A stretch of 64,000 bases of DNA from a bacterium (lineage in GTDB: Bacteria > Acidobacteriota > Thermoanaerobaculia > Multivoradales > J023), in contig JAAELT010000194.1 of the NCBI GenBank assembly GCA_024226315.1, positions 1-64,000 on the forward strand, written 5' to 3'. The position numbers and the translations under genes are program-made. The notes under the pieces were generated by a model. The model did no database searches and was not told the DNA's origin. It saw nothing but the letters and a program-made list of their open reading frames with translations. This document shows, piece after piece, positions 16,501 to 25,938 of the stretch (its first letter is position 1; every line of letters starts with the position of its first letter).

Positions 16501-17166
16501 ATGCAGATCGTCGACGCGCTGTTCAAGTTCCTCGCCCTGTGGGGGCTGTGGCTGTTCCCGGCCATCATTCTCCTCTCCATTCTTGGGATCGTCTGGCTCG
16601 GGCGTGGGCGGCGGCTGTGGATCCCCGCCACGTGGAAAGGGCGGGCGGGAACGGCCGTCCTGCTGGTGGCGATGTTGATCTCGGGAGCGCTGACCGCTCT
16701 TCTTGCCGGGCCGCTCGATCCGCTGGCCGACGGTATCCGGCGGTTTCACCGGCTGCAGGGCGAGGCGACCGCGGACGTCGCGTTCCGCAAGGTGTCTGAC
16801 GACGCCGAGCTGTCCCTGCACGAGTTCCGCGGCCAGGTGACGGTGGTCAATCTGTGGGCCACCTGGTGCCCGCCGTGCGTGCAGGAGCTGCCCGAGCTCG
16901 ACCGCCTGCAGCGGGACTATCGCGACCGCGGTCTGGCGGTAGTCACGCTGTCACAGCAGGAGCGCGAGCGGCTGATCGCCTTCGCCGAGAAGCACGATTA
17001 CGACATGACCGGCGTCTACGCCCGGGAGGTCGGCTGGCTCGACGTGGCGGACTCGCGCCCCGTCACCGTGGTGCTCGACCGAGATGGCAAGCTGCGCGAG
17101 TTCACCGTCGGCGCGCGCGACTACGAGGGCTTCGAGGAGCTCGTCACGCCGTACCTGGACGGCTGA
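16501..17166 (+). CDS. TlpA-like membrane-anchored thiol-disulfide reductase
   Basis: A 221-residue protein with two N-terminal helices (about 8-33 and 48-70) and a periplasmic thioredoxin-fold domain. The active site is WATWCPPC (C123, C126), followed by the helix VQELPELDRL and a cis-proline region near RPVTVVLDRDG. TlpA/ResA-type proteins reduce disulfides or apocytochrome c in the periplasm. A strong AGGAGG site precedes the ATG. The 3' end is nearly duplicated at 19636-19677. No cytochrome biogenesis genes are nearby, so the client is unknown. Confidence 0.9.
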   Translation: MQIVDALFKFLALWGLWLFPAIILLSILGIVWLGRGRRLWIPATWKGRAGTAVLLVAMLISGALTALLAGPLDPLADGIRRFHRLQGEATADVAFRKVSDDAELSLHEFRGQVTVVNLWATWCPPCVQELPELDRLQRDYRDRGLAVVTLSQQERERLIAFAEKHDYDMTGVYAREVGWLDVADSRPVTVVLDRDGKLREFTVGARDYEGFEELVTPYLDG

Positions 17167-17175
17167 GCCACGCCG

Positions 17176-18580
<1,405 letters not shown>

Positions 18581-18588
<8 letters not shown>

Positions 18589-19513
18589 GATCCTGCTCCT
18601 GCTGCGAGGTTTCCGGTGGCAATTGAAAGAGACCGGGAATCGGGGAAACCCGCCCGACGATGGGTGTTCGAATCGCCTCGATGACGTCCGGGGGAGTGGG
18701 GGCGAGATCCCTCGACAGTGGCCGAACCTCGAGCAGGTCGCGCATCTCGGGCGGCAGGGTCCCACGCACCACGGTGAGCCGTCTCCGGTATTCGTCCGAC
18801 TGGTGGAACTGGTCGAGCGGGACGCGATCGAGCTGGTAGAGGGGAGCGTGGAGAAAGCCGTGGATCGCGCGGACGGCCAGCGCCCGATGAGGCGAGGTCG
18901 AGACGATCTCGAGCAGGCGCATGTCCGCGGCGGGGTTGCCCCGGGAAGCCAGGCGGCTGATGCCGCGGACGGTCGCCAGCCGGATCGCCAGCTCCTCCCC
19001 TCGCGAGCTGGCGTGTGGATCGAGCTGGCTCAGGCGCTCGGGCGGAATCTCGGCCAGAGCGATCTCGGACAGAAAGTCGAGGCTCTCGGAGCGCTCGAGG
19101 TCCGCCAGCACCGAGACGGTCAGCCATCGCTCGCCATAGCTGGGCTCCGGGAGCCGGGCATACGCCGCCACGGCTTCGGACAGCATCTGCTGCTGCGTGT
19201 CCTCCGGAGCGCCGAGGAGCCAGGCACGGGAGACCCGGTGCCGTCGCGCGGCACCCTCGGAAAAGTCGACCATCGTCGTCATGTGCCGCGTCAGCAGCCG
19301 CCCGGCGGCACCGCCGCTGAAGATGGTGAACGGCTCCTTGCCCGGCTCCACGATCGGGCCGGGCCCGAGGAGCTGGTCCGCGGGCGCCGCGTCGTGGTGG
19401 GTGTGCGCGCAGGCCGCGAGGAGGCTCGCGAGAAGAGCCGCTGCAAGCACCCGCGGGAGCTCGAGCCCCAGCTGGTCGATCCGCGGACTGATGTCGTTCC
19501 TGATCGTGAGCAT
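18581..19513 (-). CDS. Lipoprotein of unknown function
   Basis: 310 residues with a lipobox LLAAC (Cys about residue 35). The first 14 residues, MLTIRNDISPRIDQ, precede the signal peptide and closely match the start of the subtilase at 19807. The mature protein is largely helical (for example MLSEAVAAYARLPEPSYGER), possibly with HEAT-like helices, but no family is recognised. It heads a two-gene operon with the HExxH/thrombospondin protein. A GGAGG site precedes its ATG. Confidence 0.7.
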
Positions 19514-19593
19514 TTTGATGCACCTCCCTCGAAAAGAGTCCCCTCGGCCCCGATTTTGTCCAAGTACCGGGTACTCAGGTCCCGCCTCGGATC

Positions 19594-19711
19594 TTTTGTT
19601 TAGTTGCCGCCCGGGAGATCGGCAGACGATGGGCCGACGGCTTCGAGGAGCTGGTCACGCCGTATCTGGCAGGCTGAGGCTCCATCGTCCCGCGCGGAGA
19701 CTAAACAAACG
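19594..19711. repeat. Small inverted-repeat element carrying a tlpA 3' fragment
   Basis: TTTTGTTTAGTTGCCGCCC (from 19594) is mirrored at 19688-19711 (ends ACTAAACAAACG). The arms are about 23 bp with roughly three mismatches. The enclosed 71 bp include 19636-19677, which reads DGFEELVTPYLAG then TGA. This matches the C-terminus of the TlpA-like protein (EGFEELVTPYLDG). It resembles a MITE or a recombination scar that captured the end of a second tlpA-like gene. Confidence 0.6.
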
Positions 19712-19806
19712 CGAAGAGGCAGAACCTAAGACAGGTCGGGGGCGCCCCGATGGCGAGAACCGCCAGGTGATCGCCGGGGGAACTTGCTAGAGAAAGGTGC
19801 ATCGAG

Positions 19807-21255
19807 ATGCTCACGACCAAGAACTACACCAATCCGCAGATCGACCAGAATAACCAGAGCCCCGACGCCCCGGATGCCGACGACAGCTACCTGACCTGGG
19901 ACGGCAACGGCAACGTGATGGCCGGCTTCGTCTTCGCTCCGAGCGCCGACCTGGTGCCCGGCGCGATGCAGGAGATCCGCATCCGCCTGCGCAAGACGGC
20001 CGAAGAATCCAGAAGGCTCATCGTCATCGCCATGCTCATCATGATCGTCTCCGGCTGTACCTCCACGTCCGTCGGCCGGCGGAGGTCTCTGGGACTGCCC
20101 ATTGCCCCCTTGGTCGCCGCCTCCGATCCCGGCCGGCTGGTGCCGAATGATTACGCTCCGAATCGACAGATGTTCGACGCCGTGAGGATGCCGGAAGCCT
20201 GGTGGTACATGGCCGCTTTCGGCGGGAAGTACGTGTCGAAGACCGGAACGAATCCGACTCTCTTCCCGACCGTTCTGGTAGCCGACGATGGATTTTTTGT
20301 TCACGCCGACTCCCAGCTCGACGGTTCACGATTCAAGGGCTTCGGAATTTACCCGGATTCCGCTGGAAGGGGATCAGGGGCGTCCGGCGACCATGGAGAA
20401 CATGGCACCGAAGTGCTGAGCGTCGTGGGTAGCACAAAGAACAACTCTCAAGCGATCGCGGGCGTCGCGGGGCTGTGGAGGCCGTCTCCCGGTCCTCATG
20501 AAGTCCTGGTCGAGAACTACGGCTTGGTTGAAAATGAGAAGGCAAAAGCGGTGGCGGATGGCCGATGGTCGTTCGGATCGAAATTCGTCGTTGCCAGCAT
20601 TACAGGCGGCGGTTTTGTCATTCGCCCCAGTCCGGCGCCCCAGGCGGCCGCGAAAGCTGTGAGTTACTGGCTGGCACGCGAGCCTGATCTGAAAGTAATC
20701 AACCTGAGCCAGGACTATATGAACCTGGCTGACAACAAGGCGGGGGATTTGAAAGTCGCCTTCGGCAAGGCGGAGAAGGCCGGCGTGACGATTGTGATCG
20801 GTGCCGGAAACAACGGAGAAGTCCACTCTGATCGTGGCTCGCGAGGATGGCTGAACGGTTTTTCGAACATCATCACCGTGGGAGCGCTGAACGACGACGG
20901 AACGCAGTACCTGAAGAAAGATATTGCACATGGTCCAACTATTCGTTCCGCCCGCGGCGACGAGGTGGATGTATTTGCGCCAGGAGTGCTATTCGTGATG
21001 CAGAAGAAGGGGCAGGGGAAAGCCCAGGTGAGCTACGGAAGCTCTTTTGCGACTCCGCTTGTCTCCGGAGTCGTGGCAATGATGTACGCGCTCAATCCCG
21101 ACATCTCCCCGCGCATGGTACGCAAGATCCTGATGGCAACCGCTGACGACGTAGAGATCGGAGGGAGGACCGTTTTCCGGATCGATGCGTATCGAGCCCT
21201 GTTCGTTGCCGACAACCTGAAACATCCCGTCTACGCACCCTTTCGAAATCCCTGA
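19807..21255 (+). CDS. Subtilisin-like (S8) serine protease, putative lipoprotein
   Basis: 482 residues with the catalytic triad of subtilases: Asp near 160 (VLVADDGFF), His199 (GEHGTEVLSVVGS) and Ser413 (GSSFATPLVSG), with the oxyanion region VIGAGNNG. A lipobox-like segment LIMIVSGC (Cys84) is preceded by an odd 65-residue N-terminus beginning MLTTKNYTNPQIDQ, a near copy of the start of the divergent lipoprotein. The true start may be internal (around 20029), but the shared leader and GGTGCATC upstream favour 19807. It likely cleaves proteins outside the cytoplasm; targets unknown. Confidence 0.8.
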   Translation: MLTTKNYTNPQIDQNNQSPDAPDADDSYLTWDGNGNVMAGFVFAPSADLVPGAMQEIRIRLRKTAEESRRLIVIAMLIMIVSGCTSTSVGRRRSLGLPIAPLVAASDPGRLVPNDYAPNRQMFDAVRMPEAWWYMAAFGGKYVSKTGTNPTLFPTVLVADDGFFVHADSQLDGSRFKGFGIYPDSAGRGSGASGDHGEHGTEVLSVVGSTKNNSQAIAGVAGLWRPSPGPHEVLVENYGLVENEKAKAVADGRWSFGSKFVVASITGGGFVIRPSPAPQAAAKAVSYWLAREPDLKVINLSQDYMNLADNKAGDLKVAFGKAEKAGVTIVIGAGNNGEVHSDRGSRGWLNGFSNIITVGALNDDGTQYLKKDIAHGPTIRSARGDEVDVFAPGVLFVMQKKGQGKAQVSYGSSFATPLVSGVVAMMYALNPDISPRMVRKILMATADDVEIGGRTVFRIDAYRALFVADNLKHPVYAPFRNP

Positions 21256-21289
21256 TCGCGCGCGGTAAGGGCTGACCATTCCGGCCGGC

Positions 21290-23302
21290 TCAGAACGGCA
21301 GCAGCGGCTCGTCGCTTTCCCCGTGCCCGCCGGGGCGCAGGATGATCTGCTGCTCGCCGGTCTCGGGCGTCCACCGGATCACCGACTCGTCCTCGGCCAG
21401 GAACAGCCGGTCGTCGAGAAGCCGCGTCGGCGCGCCAAGAGGCACCACGCCTGCCACCAGCCGGCGCAGCTCGCCGGCGTCGGCGTCGAGCACGTAGGTG
21501 GTCCAGCCGGGATGTTCGGCCCGGGTCGAGATCTGTTGCTCGGTCAACCGGCTCTGCTTGGCGATGTCGTCCCGGAGTGCCACGAACATGCGCCCCGGGG
21601 TCATCTCGCCGCCGAAGCGGGCCCCGGGCACTCCGAAGCGCTTGATCCTGTGCAGTTCCTTTCCTTCCGACGAGAGGACGACCAGCTCCAGGGTGGCGGC
21701 GTCCTGGAAGGTCAGCACCGACCGGCCATCGACGAAAAAGCGGGCGCTGGTGGGGAGGCGCCGGACGGTGAGGTCGGCGAGGGCCTCGCCGGTCTCGCCG
21801 TCGTAGAGCCCGAAGCTGGTGGGGAAGACGCCGGCGAAGATCATCAGGTCGCGGTGCGGGCTGCGCCGGAGCACACGCCCCCGAGGCAAACGGCCAGTGT
21901 CGATCACATGGCGAGTGGCGAGATCCACCTGGCGGATCCGTGTGCTCCATCTCTCGCTGCCCTCGACGTTCTCGTGGAACCTCACCTTGCCGGGGGAGGG
22001 AAAGGTCACCGCCTCGGGATACTGCGCGTCGACCGCCGCCACCACTCGCGCCGAGGCCAGCTCGTAGACCACCAGCCGCTTGGATTCGGCGAATGCCACC
22101 AGCGAGCCGTCGTCCGAGAGCGCCATCAGGTGCGAGCGCCGGGTGATCGGCACCTCGGTCGCGCGCGGCGGGCTCGCCGGATCGCGCAGGTCCTTGGCCC
22201 AGACCTCGCAAACCGGCGGCGAGAAGGTCTCGCACCGGACCCACGCCAGCGTGCTGCCGTCGGCCGAAAAATCCGACCAGGTGCGCATCATGCCCAGGCT
22301 GCCCAGGCGCCAGGAGGTTCCGGATCGCGAGGCGAGCAGGAAGGCGTCCGCCGAGCCGGCGCGCGCCGTGCCCCCGGCCAGCACCCACGCCTCGTCGGGC
22401 GAGGCCTGGGCATGCATCAGTGCGTCGAGATCCTCGATCGTGCTCGAGGTCGCCCAGCGCGCGTAGGCACCGAAGACCAACACGGCGAGCAGCAGGACCG
22501 GCCACAGGGTGAGCGAGAGCACGCGGTGCCCGCGGCGCACGTCGGTCCTGCCTTGCGCCAGCTGCATTCCTCCAGCCAGGAGTGTGGCGCCCAGGGACCA
22601 CGGCAACAGGAACCATTCCGCCCATGTCAGGGCTCCCAGTGCCTGCTCCCTGACCAGCAGATCCCGGGCCGCCCAGCCGAGGCTCACGATCAACGCCAGG
22701 GCCGCCAGGTCGGCGAGCAGCCACAGGCTGCGCGCGCGCACGATGCTCGAGACGATGTGGACGATGACCAACAGCAGCAGCAGCAGCCCTGAAACGATCA
22801 GCAGGCGCACGCCCAGTGGCGGCATATGAGGGAGGGTCGCCTGGATGACGCCCGGCGTGTACAGCTCGCCGAGGCCCATCACGGGCCAGGCGCGGGAGGA
22901 CTCGCCGGTTCGAGCGAGACTGCCGAGCGAATCGAGGTCGAGCGCCGCCGTGGGTGCCGCGATCAGGAAGACGGCGCCGAGCAGTAGAAGGCCCGCTGCC
23001 GTCAACCGCGAGAGCCACAGGGCCCAGGGCGAGACGGGCCGCGAGAAATAGAAGCCCAGGCGCCCCTCGCTCAGATCGCGGCCGACGATGTTGCTGCCCA
23101 GCATGAGCAGCGCCACGGCGCCGAAGAGCGCCACCAGCACGAAGGCCACCGCGAAGCGGACTTCCTCGGGCGTGTAGCGCTGCGCGTGCCCGGGCATCAG
23201 GGGCACGATGAGCGGTACGAGGCCCAGGAAGAAACTGGTGACGAGCAGCAGGCGCCGCTCGAAGACCTCACGCCACACCAGAGCGGAGAAGACTCTCATC
23301 AC
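21290..23302 (-). CDS. ABC-2-type permease fused to a beta-propeller-like domain
   Basis: 670 residues. The N-terminal ~290 residues hold eight or more helices of an ABC-2 permease (VWREVFERRLLLVTSFFLGL; GRDLSEGRLGFYFSRPVSPW). The remaining ~380 residues lack helices and show beta-propeller-like repeats (DFSADGSTLAWVRC, ALSDDGSLVAFAES, FFVDGRSVLTFQD). This domain would face the periplasm. The GTG start overlaps the stop of the ATPase gene. Permeases of YtrA-regulated operons normally lack such a domain, so a sensing or binding role is inferred. Confidence 0.75.
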   Translation of the reverse strand: MMRVFSALVWREVFERRLLLVTSFFLGLVPLIVPLMPGHAQRYTPEEVRFAVAFVLVALFGAVALLMLGSNIVGRDLSEGRLGFYFSRPVSPWALWLSRLTAAGLLLLGAVFLIAAPTAALDLDSLGSLARTGESSRAWPVMGLGELYTPGVIQATLPHMPPLGVRLLIVSGLLLLLLVIVHIVSSIVRARSLWLLADLAALALIVSLGWAARDLLVREQALGALTWAEWFLLPWSLGATLLAGGMQLAQGRTDVRRGHRVLSLTLWPVLLLAVLVFGAYARWATSSTIEDLDALMHAQASPDEAWVLAGGTARAGSADAFLLASRSGTSWRLGSLGMMRTWSDFSADGSTLAWVRCETFSPPVCEVWAKDLRDPASPPRATEVPITRRSHLMALSDDGSLVAFAESKRLVVYELASARVVAAVDAQYPEAVTFPSPGKVRFHENVEGSERWSTRIRQVDLATRHVIDTGRLPRGRVLRRSPHRDLMIFAGVFPTSFGLYDGETGEALADLTVRRLPTSARFFVDGRSVLTFQDAATLELVVLSSEGKELHRIKRFGVPGARFGGEMTPGRMFVALRDDIAKQSRLTEQQISTRAEHPGWTTYVLDADAGELRRLVAGVVPLGAPTRLLDDRLFLAEDESVIRWTPETGEQQIILRPGGHGESDEPLLPF

Positions 23303-24234
23303 CTCGCTCCCTTGCCAGCGGCTTCGGTGGTGGCGATCACGATCTCTTCGAGCGACGCCGGCCAGACTTCCAGCCCGTCGACGTCGGGCGTCGACCGCAG
23401 ACGCTCGAAGGCCGATTCGTCGAACCGCGCCACCAGCGCCTCGATGCCGCGGCCACGGGCCTTGACTTCCAGCGGCTCCAGGCCGTCGAGCAGGTCGGCG
23501 CCGTCCCGGTCCCGGTCGCCCAGGCCCTCGACCCGGCCGAACGCCAGCCGGCGGAAGCGCTGCTTGAGGTCCTCGAGCGGCTCGTCGAGCAGCAGCTCGC
23601 CGGCCTGCAGCACCGCCACCCCGGTGGCGATGCTCTCGATGCCCGGCAGGTCGTGGCTGGTGAGGAAGACGGTAAGGTCGCGGTCGGCGAGCTCCACCAC
23701 CAGCTCCTCGTAGACCGCGCGGCGAGCCACCGCGTCGAGCCCCAGGGTGGGGTCGTCGAGCACCAGCAGCCGCGGCCGGGAGGCGAGCGCGAGCGACAGC
23801 ATGACCTGCGCCTTCTCGCCTTTCGACAGGCGGCCGAAGGGGGTGTTGAGGGGCACCTCGAATCGTTGCAAGCGCGCCAGGTAGCTGCCGGCCTCCCAGA
23901 GCGGATAGAGCCGGGCGGAGAAGCGGCCGAGCTGACGGGCGCTCATCGACGGCGGCGCGTCGGGCTCCTCGGGCACCACCCCGAGAAACTCCATCGCCCG
24001 CCGGCGGTACCGCCAGCTGTCGCGGCCGAACAGCTCGATCCGGCCCGCCGACGGCTTGCGGTGCCCCAGCAGACAGCGCACCAGGGACGACTTTCCGGCG
24101 CCGTTGCGGCCCAGGAGCGCGTGGACCGATCCCGGCGCCACGTGCAGCGACACGTCATGGAGTGCCACGGCCTCTCCGTAGCGGACTCCCAGCGAGGTCA
24201 CCTCGATCACCGCCTCGCGTCCTACATCGTTCAT
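23299..24234 (-). CDS. ABC transporter ATP-binding protein
   Basis: 311 residues. Walker A is GRNGAGKSS (about 42-50), the signature is LSKGEKAQVMLSLAL, Walker B is LLVLDDP and the H-loop is LTSHD. The usual catalytic Glu after Walker B is Asp (LDDPTLGLD), which may slow hydrolysis. It partners the permease-propeller protein encoded next. It is coupled by 4-base overlaps to both neighbours, with the GntR regulator upstream, the arrangement of YtrA/BcrA-type exporters induced by envelope-active compounds. Substrate unknown. Confidence 0.9.
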   Translation of the reverse strand: MNDVGREAVIEVTSLGVRYGEAVALHDVSLHVAPGSVHALLGRNGAGKSSLVRCLLGHRKPSAGRIELFGRDSWRYRRRAMEFLGVVPEEPDAPPSMSARQLGRFSARLYPLWEAGSYLARLQRFEVPLNTPFGRLSKGEKAQVMLSLALASRPRLLVLDDPTLGLDAVARRAVYEELVVELADRDLTVFLTSHDLPGIESIATGVAVLQAGELLLDEPLEDLKQRFRRLAFGRVEGLGDRDRDGADLLDGLEPLEVKARGRGIEALVARFDESAFERLRSTPDVDGLEVWPASLEEIVIATTEAAGKGAR

Positions 24235-24629
24235 TCCGCTCCCTCCTCCGGCGGCCGCTCGAGCTCGCCGAGGGCCTCGCGTACCGCCGCCAGACTCTCT
24301 TCGTCATCGGCGCTCAAGGTTTTCGCCGTACCCGCATAGCGCCGCGCCGCATCTCGTAGCTTCGCCCGGCGCTCGCGCGCCGCCATGCGCGGCGGCGCCG
24401 GGGCGACGTAAGTGCCCTCGCCCCGCCGCACGGTCAAGACACCCGCATCGGCCAGTCGCCGGTAGGCCTTGGAGACGGTCAGCGGGTTGACCCGCAGCTC
24501 ACGCGCCAGCTCGCGGACCGACGCCACCGGATCGTTCGGCCCCAGCGTACCGGTGGCGATCAGACGCTGTACCCCTTCCTCGATCTGCTTCCAGATCGGG
24601 ATGGCGTCGGATGGGTCGATGCGCAGCAT
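24231..24629 (-). CDS. YtrA-subfamily GntR regulator
   Basis: 132 residues. The winged helix occupies about residues 8-78 (IPIWKQIEEGVQRLIATGTL and VNPLTVSKAYRRLADAGVL), followed by a short helical tail typical of the YtrA subfamily. Such proteins repress their own ABC transporter operon. It is first in the operon, overlaps the ATPase gene by 4 bases, and is preceded by palindromes at 24655-24688 that would suit autoregulation. Confidence 0.88.
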   Translation of the reverse strand: MLRIDPSDAIPIWKQIEEGVQRLIATGTLGPNDPVASVRELARELRVNPLTVSKAYRRLADAGVLTVRRGEGTYVAPAPPRMAARERRAKLRDAARRYAGTAKTLSADDEESLAAVREALGELERPPEEGAE

Positions 24630-24654
24630 GGTGAGGTCTCGGGCGTTCGCGACA

Positions 24655-24688
24655 GGTGTATTACAGTATTACAACACCGCTGTGGTGT
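24655..24688. promoter_or_regulatory. Putative GntR operator in the divergent region
   Basis: GGTGT (24655) and ACACC (24674) are separated by 14 bases that include a direct repeat of ATTACA. A further GGTGT at 24684 makes a second palindrome, ACACC-N5-GGTGT. The spacing resembles known YtrA-type boxes (GTGT...ACAC). It lies between the divergent regulator and ATP-grasp genes and could control both. Confidence 0.5.
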
Positions 24689-24705
24689 CCAGCCCTCTCC
24701 CGGGA

Positions 24706-24711
24706 TACACT
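24706..24711 (+). promoter_or_regulatory. Possible -10 box of a leaderless ATP-grasp transcript
   Basis: TACACT ends 6 bases before ATG 24718, so transcription about 7 bases after the box would begin at that codon. No Shine-Dalgarno sequence is visible. The layout matches the TATAGT before the gene at 12677. Confidence 0.35.
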
Positions 24712-24717
24712 CCGATG

Positions 24718-25938
24718 ATGTCCAATGTCGTCTTCGTCGCGCCGTTCGCGTTCGACACCACCCTACGCTTCGTCAATGCCGCGGCGGCGCATCCCGGCGC
24801 GCGGTTGGCACTGGTGAGCCAGGACGCCCTGGAGAAGTTTCCGGCCGAGCTGCGCGGCGCGCTCGCCGCGCACCGGCGGATCGACAACGCGCTCGACGAC
24901 GCGAAGATCGCCGCGGCGGTCGAGGATCTGGCGCGGCAGCTGGGGCCGGTGGACCGACTGCTCGGCACCCTGGAGCAGCTGCAGGTGCCGCTGGCGGCGG
25001 CGCGCGAGCGGCTGGGCATCGAGGGCATGGGCGTCGAGGCGGCGGAGAACTTCCGCGACAAGGCGCGCATGAAGACGGTGCTGCGCGCCGCCTCCCTGCC
25101 ATGCGCCCGCCACCGGCTGATCGCCAGCGCGGACGACGCGCGCGAGCTCGTCCGTGAGGTCGGCTACCCGATCGTGATCAAGCCACCTGACGGTGCCGGC
25201 GCCAAGGCGACGTTCTCGGTGGACAGCGAGGAAGCCCTGAGCGAGGTCCTGTTGCAGGTGCCGCCGCACCCGAACCGGCCGCTGCTCGGCGAGGAGTTCA
25301 TTCAAGGCTCCGAGCACTCGTTCGACGGCGTCTCGATCGGCGGCGAGCTGGTGTGGCACTCGCTGACCCACTACCTGCCGACGCCCCTGGACGTGGTGCG
25401 CAACCCCTGGATCCAGTGGTGTGTGCTGCTGCCACGCGAGATCGACGACCCGCGCTTCGACGACGTGCGGGAAGCGGCCGGCCGCTCGCTCGATGCCCTC
25501 GGCATGACCACCGGCGTCTCTCACCTGGAGTGGTTTCGCCGCGGCGACGGCTCGATCGCCATCTCCGAGGTGGGCGCACGCCCCGGCGGCGCCCAGATCT
25601 CGAAGCTCATCTCCTACGCCCACGATTTCGACTTCTACCGCGCCTGGGCACGGCTCGAGATCGACCATGCTTTCGATCCGCCTGAGCGAGCCTACGCCGC
25701 CGGCGCCGCCTTTCTGCGCGGCCAGGGGCGCGGCCGGGTGAAGGCGATCCGAGGCCTCGCCCAGGCCCAGCGCGAGATCGGCTCGCTGGTGGTCGAGAGC
25801 AACCTGCCGCGCCTCGGCCAGTCGCCGTCGAGCTCGTACGAGGGTGAGGGCTTCGTGATTCTGCGCCACCGCGAAACGCAAGTAGTGGACGACGCGCTGC
25901 ACCGGCTGATCTCGCTGATCCGGGTCGAGCTCGGGTGA
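24718..25938 (+). CDS. ATP-grasp ligase 1
   Basis: About 406 residues from ATG 24718 (an adjacent in-frame ATG lies at 24715). An N-terminal pre-ATP-grasp domain is followed by the ATP-binding segments FRDKARMKTVLRAA, VGYPIVIKPPDGAGAKATFS and GEEFIQGSEHSFDG. The metal/catalytic part is HLEWFRRGDGSIAISEVGAR. This is a carboxylate-amine/thiol ligase fold: ATP activates an acid as acyl phosphate and joins it to a nucleophile. The substrate is not predictable. It starts a three-gene unit with a sensor kinase and a second ATP-grasp protein. Confidence 0.85.
   Translation: MSNVVFVAPFAFDTTLRFVNAAAAHPGARLALVSQDALEKFPAELRGALAAHRRIDNALDDAKIAAAVEDLARQLGPVDRLLGTLEQLQVPLAAARERLGIEGMGVEAAENFRDKARMKTVLRAASLPCARHRLIASADDARELVREVGYPIVIKPPDGAGAKATFSVDSEEALSEVLLQVPPHPNRPLLGEEFIQGSEHSFDGVSIGGELVWHSLTHYLPTPLDVVRNPWIQWCVLLPREIDDPRFDDVREAAGRSLDALGMTTGVSHLEWFRRGDGSIAISEVGARPGGAQISKLISYAHDFDFYRAWARLEIDHAFDPPERAYAAGAAFLRGQGRGRVKAIRGLAQAQREIGSLVVESNLPRLGQSPSSSYEGEGFVILRHRETQVVDDALHRLISLIRVELG

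Noticed and set aside
19490..19853. Diversity-generating retroelement template and variable repeat
   Set aside because: The two leaders differ at C, T and A positions alike, not at adenines only, and no reverse transcriptase is nearby.
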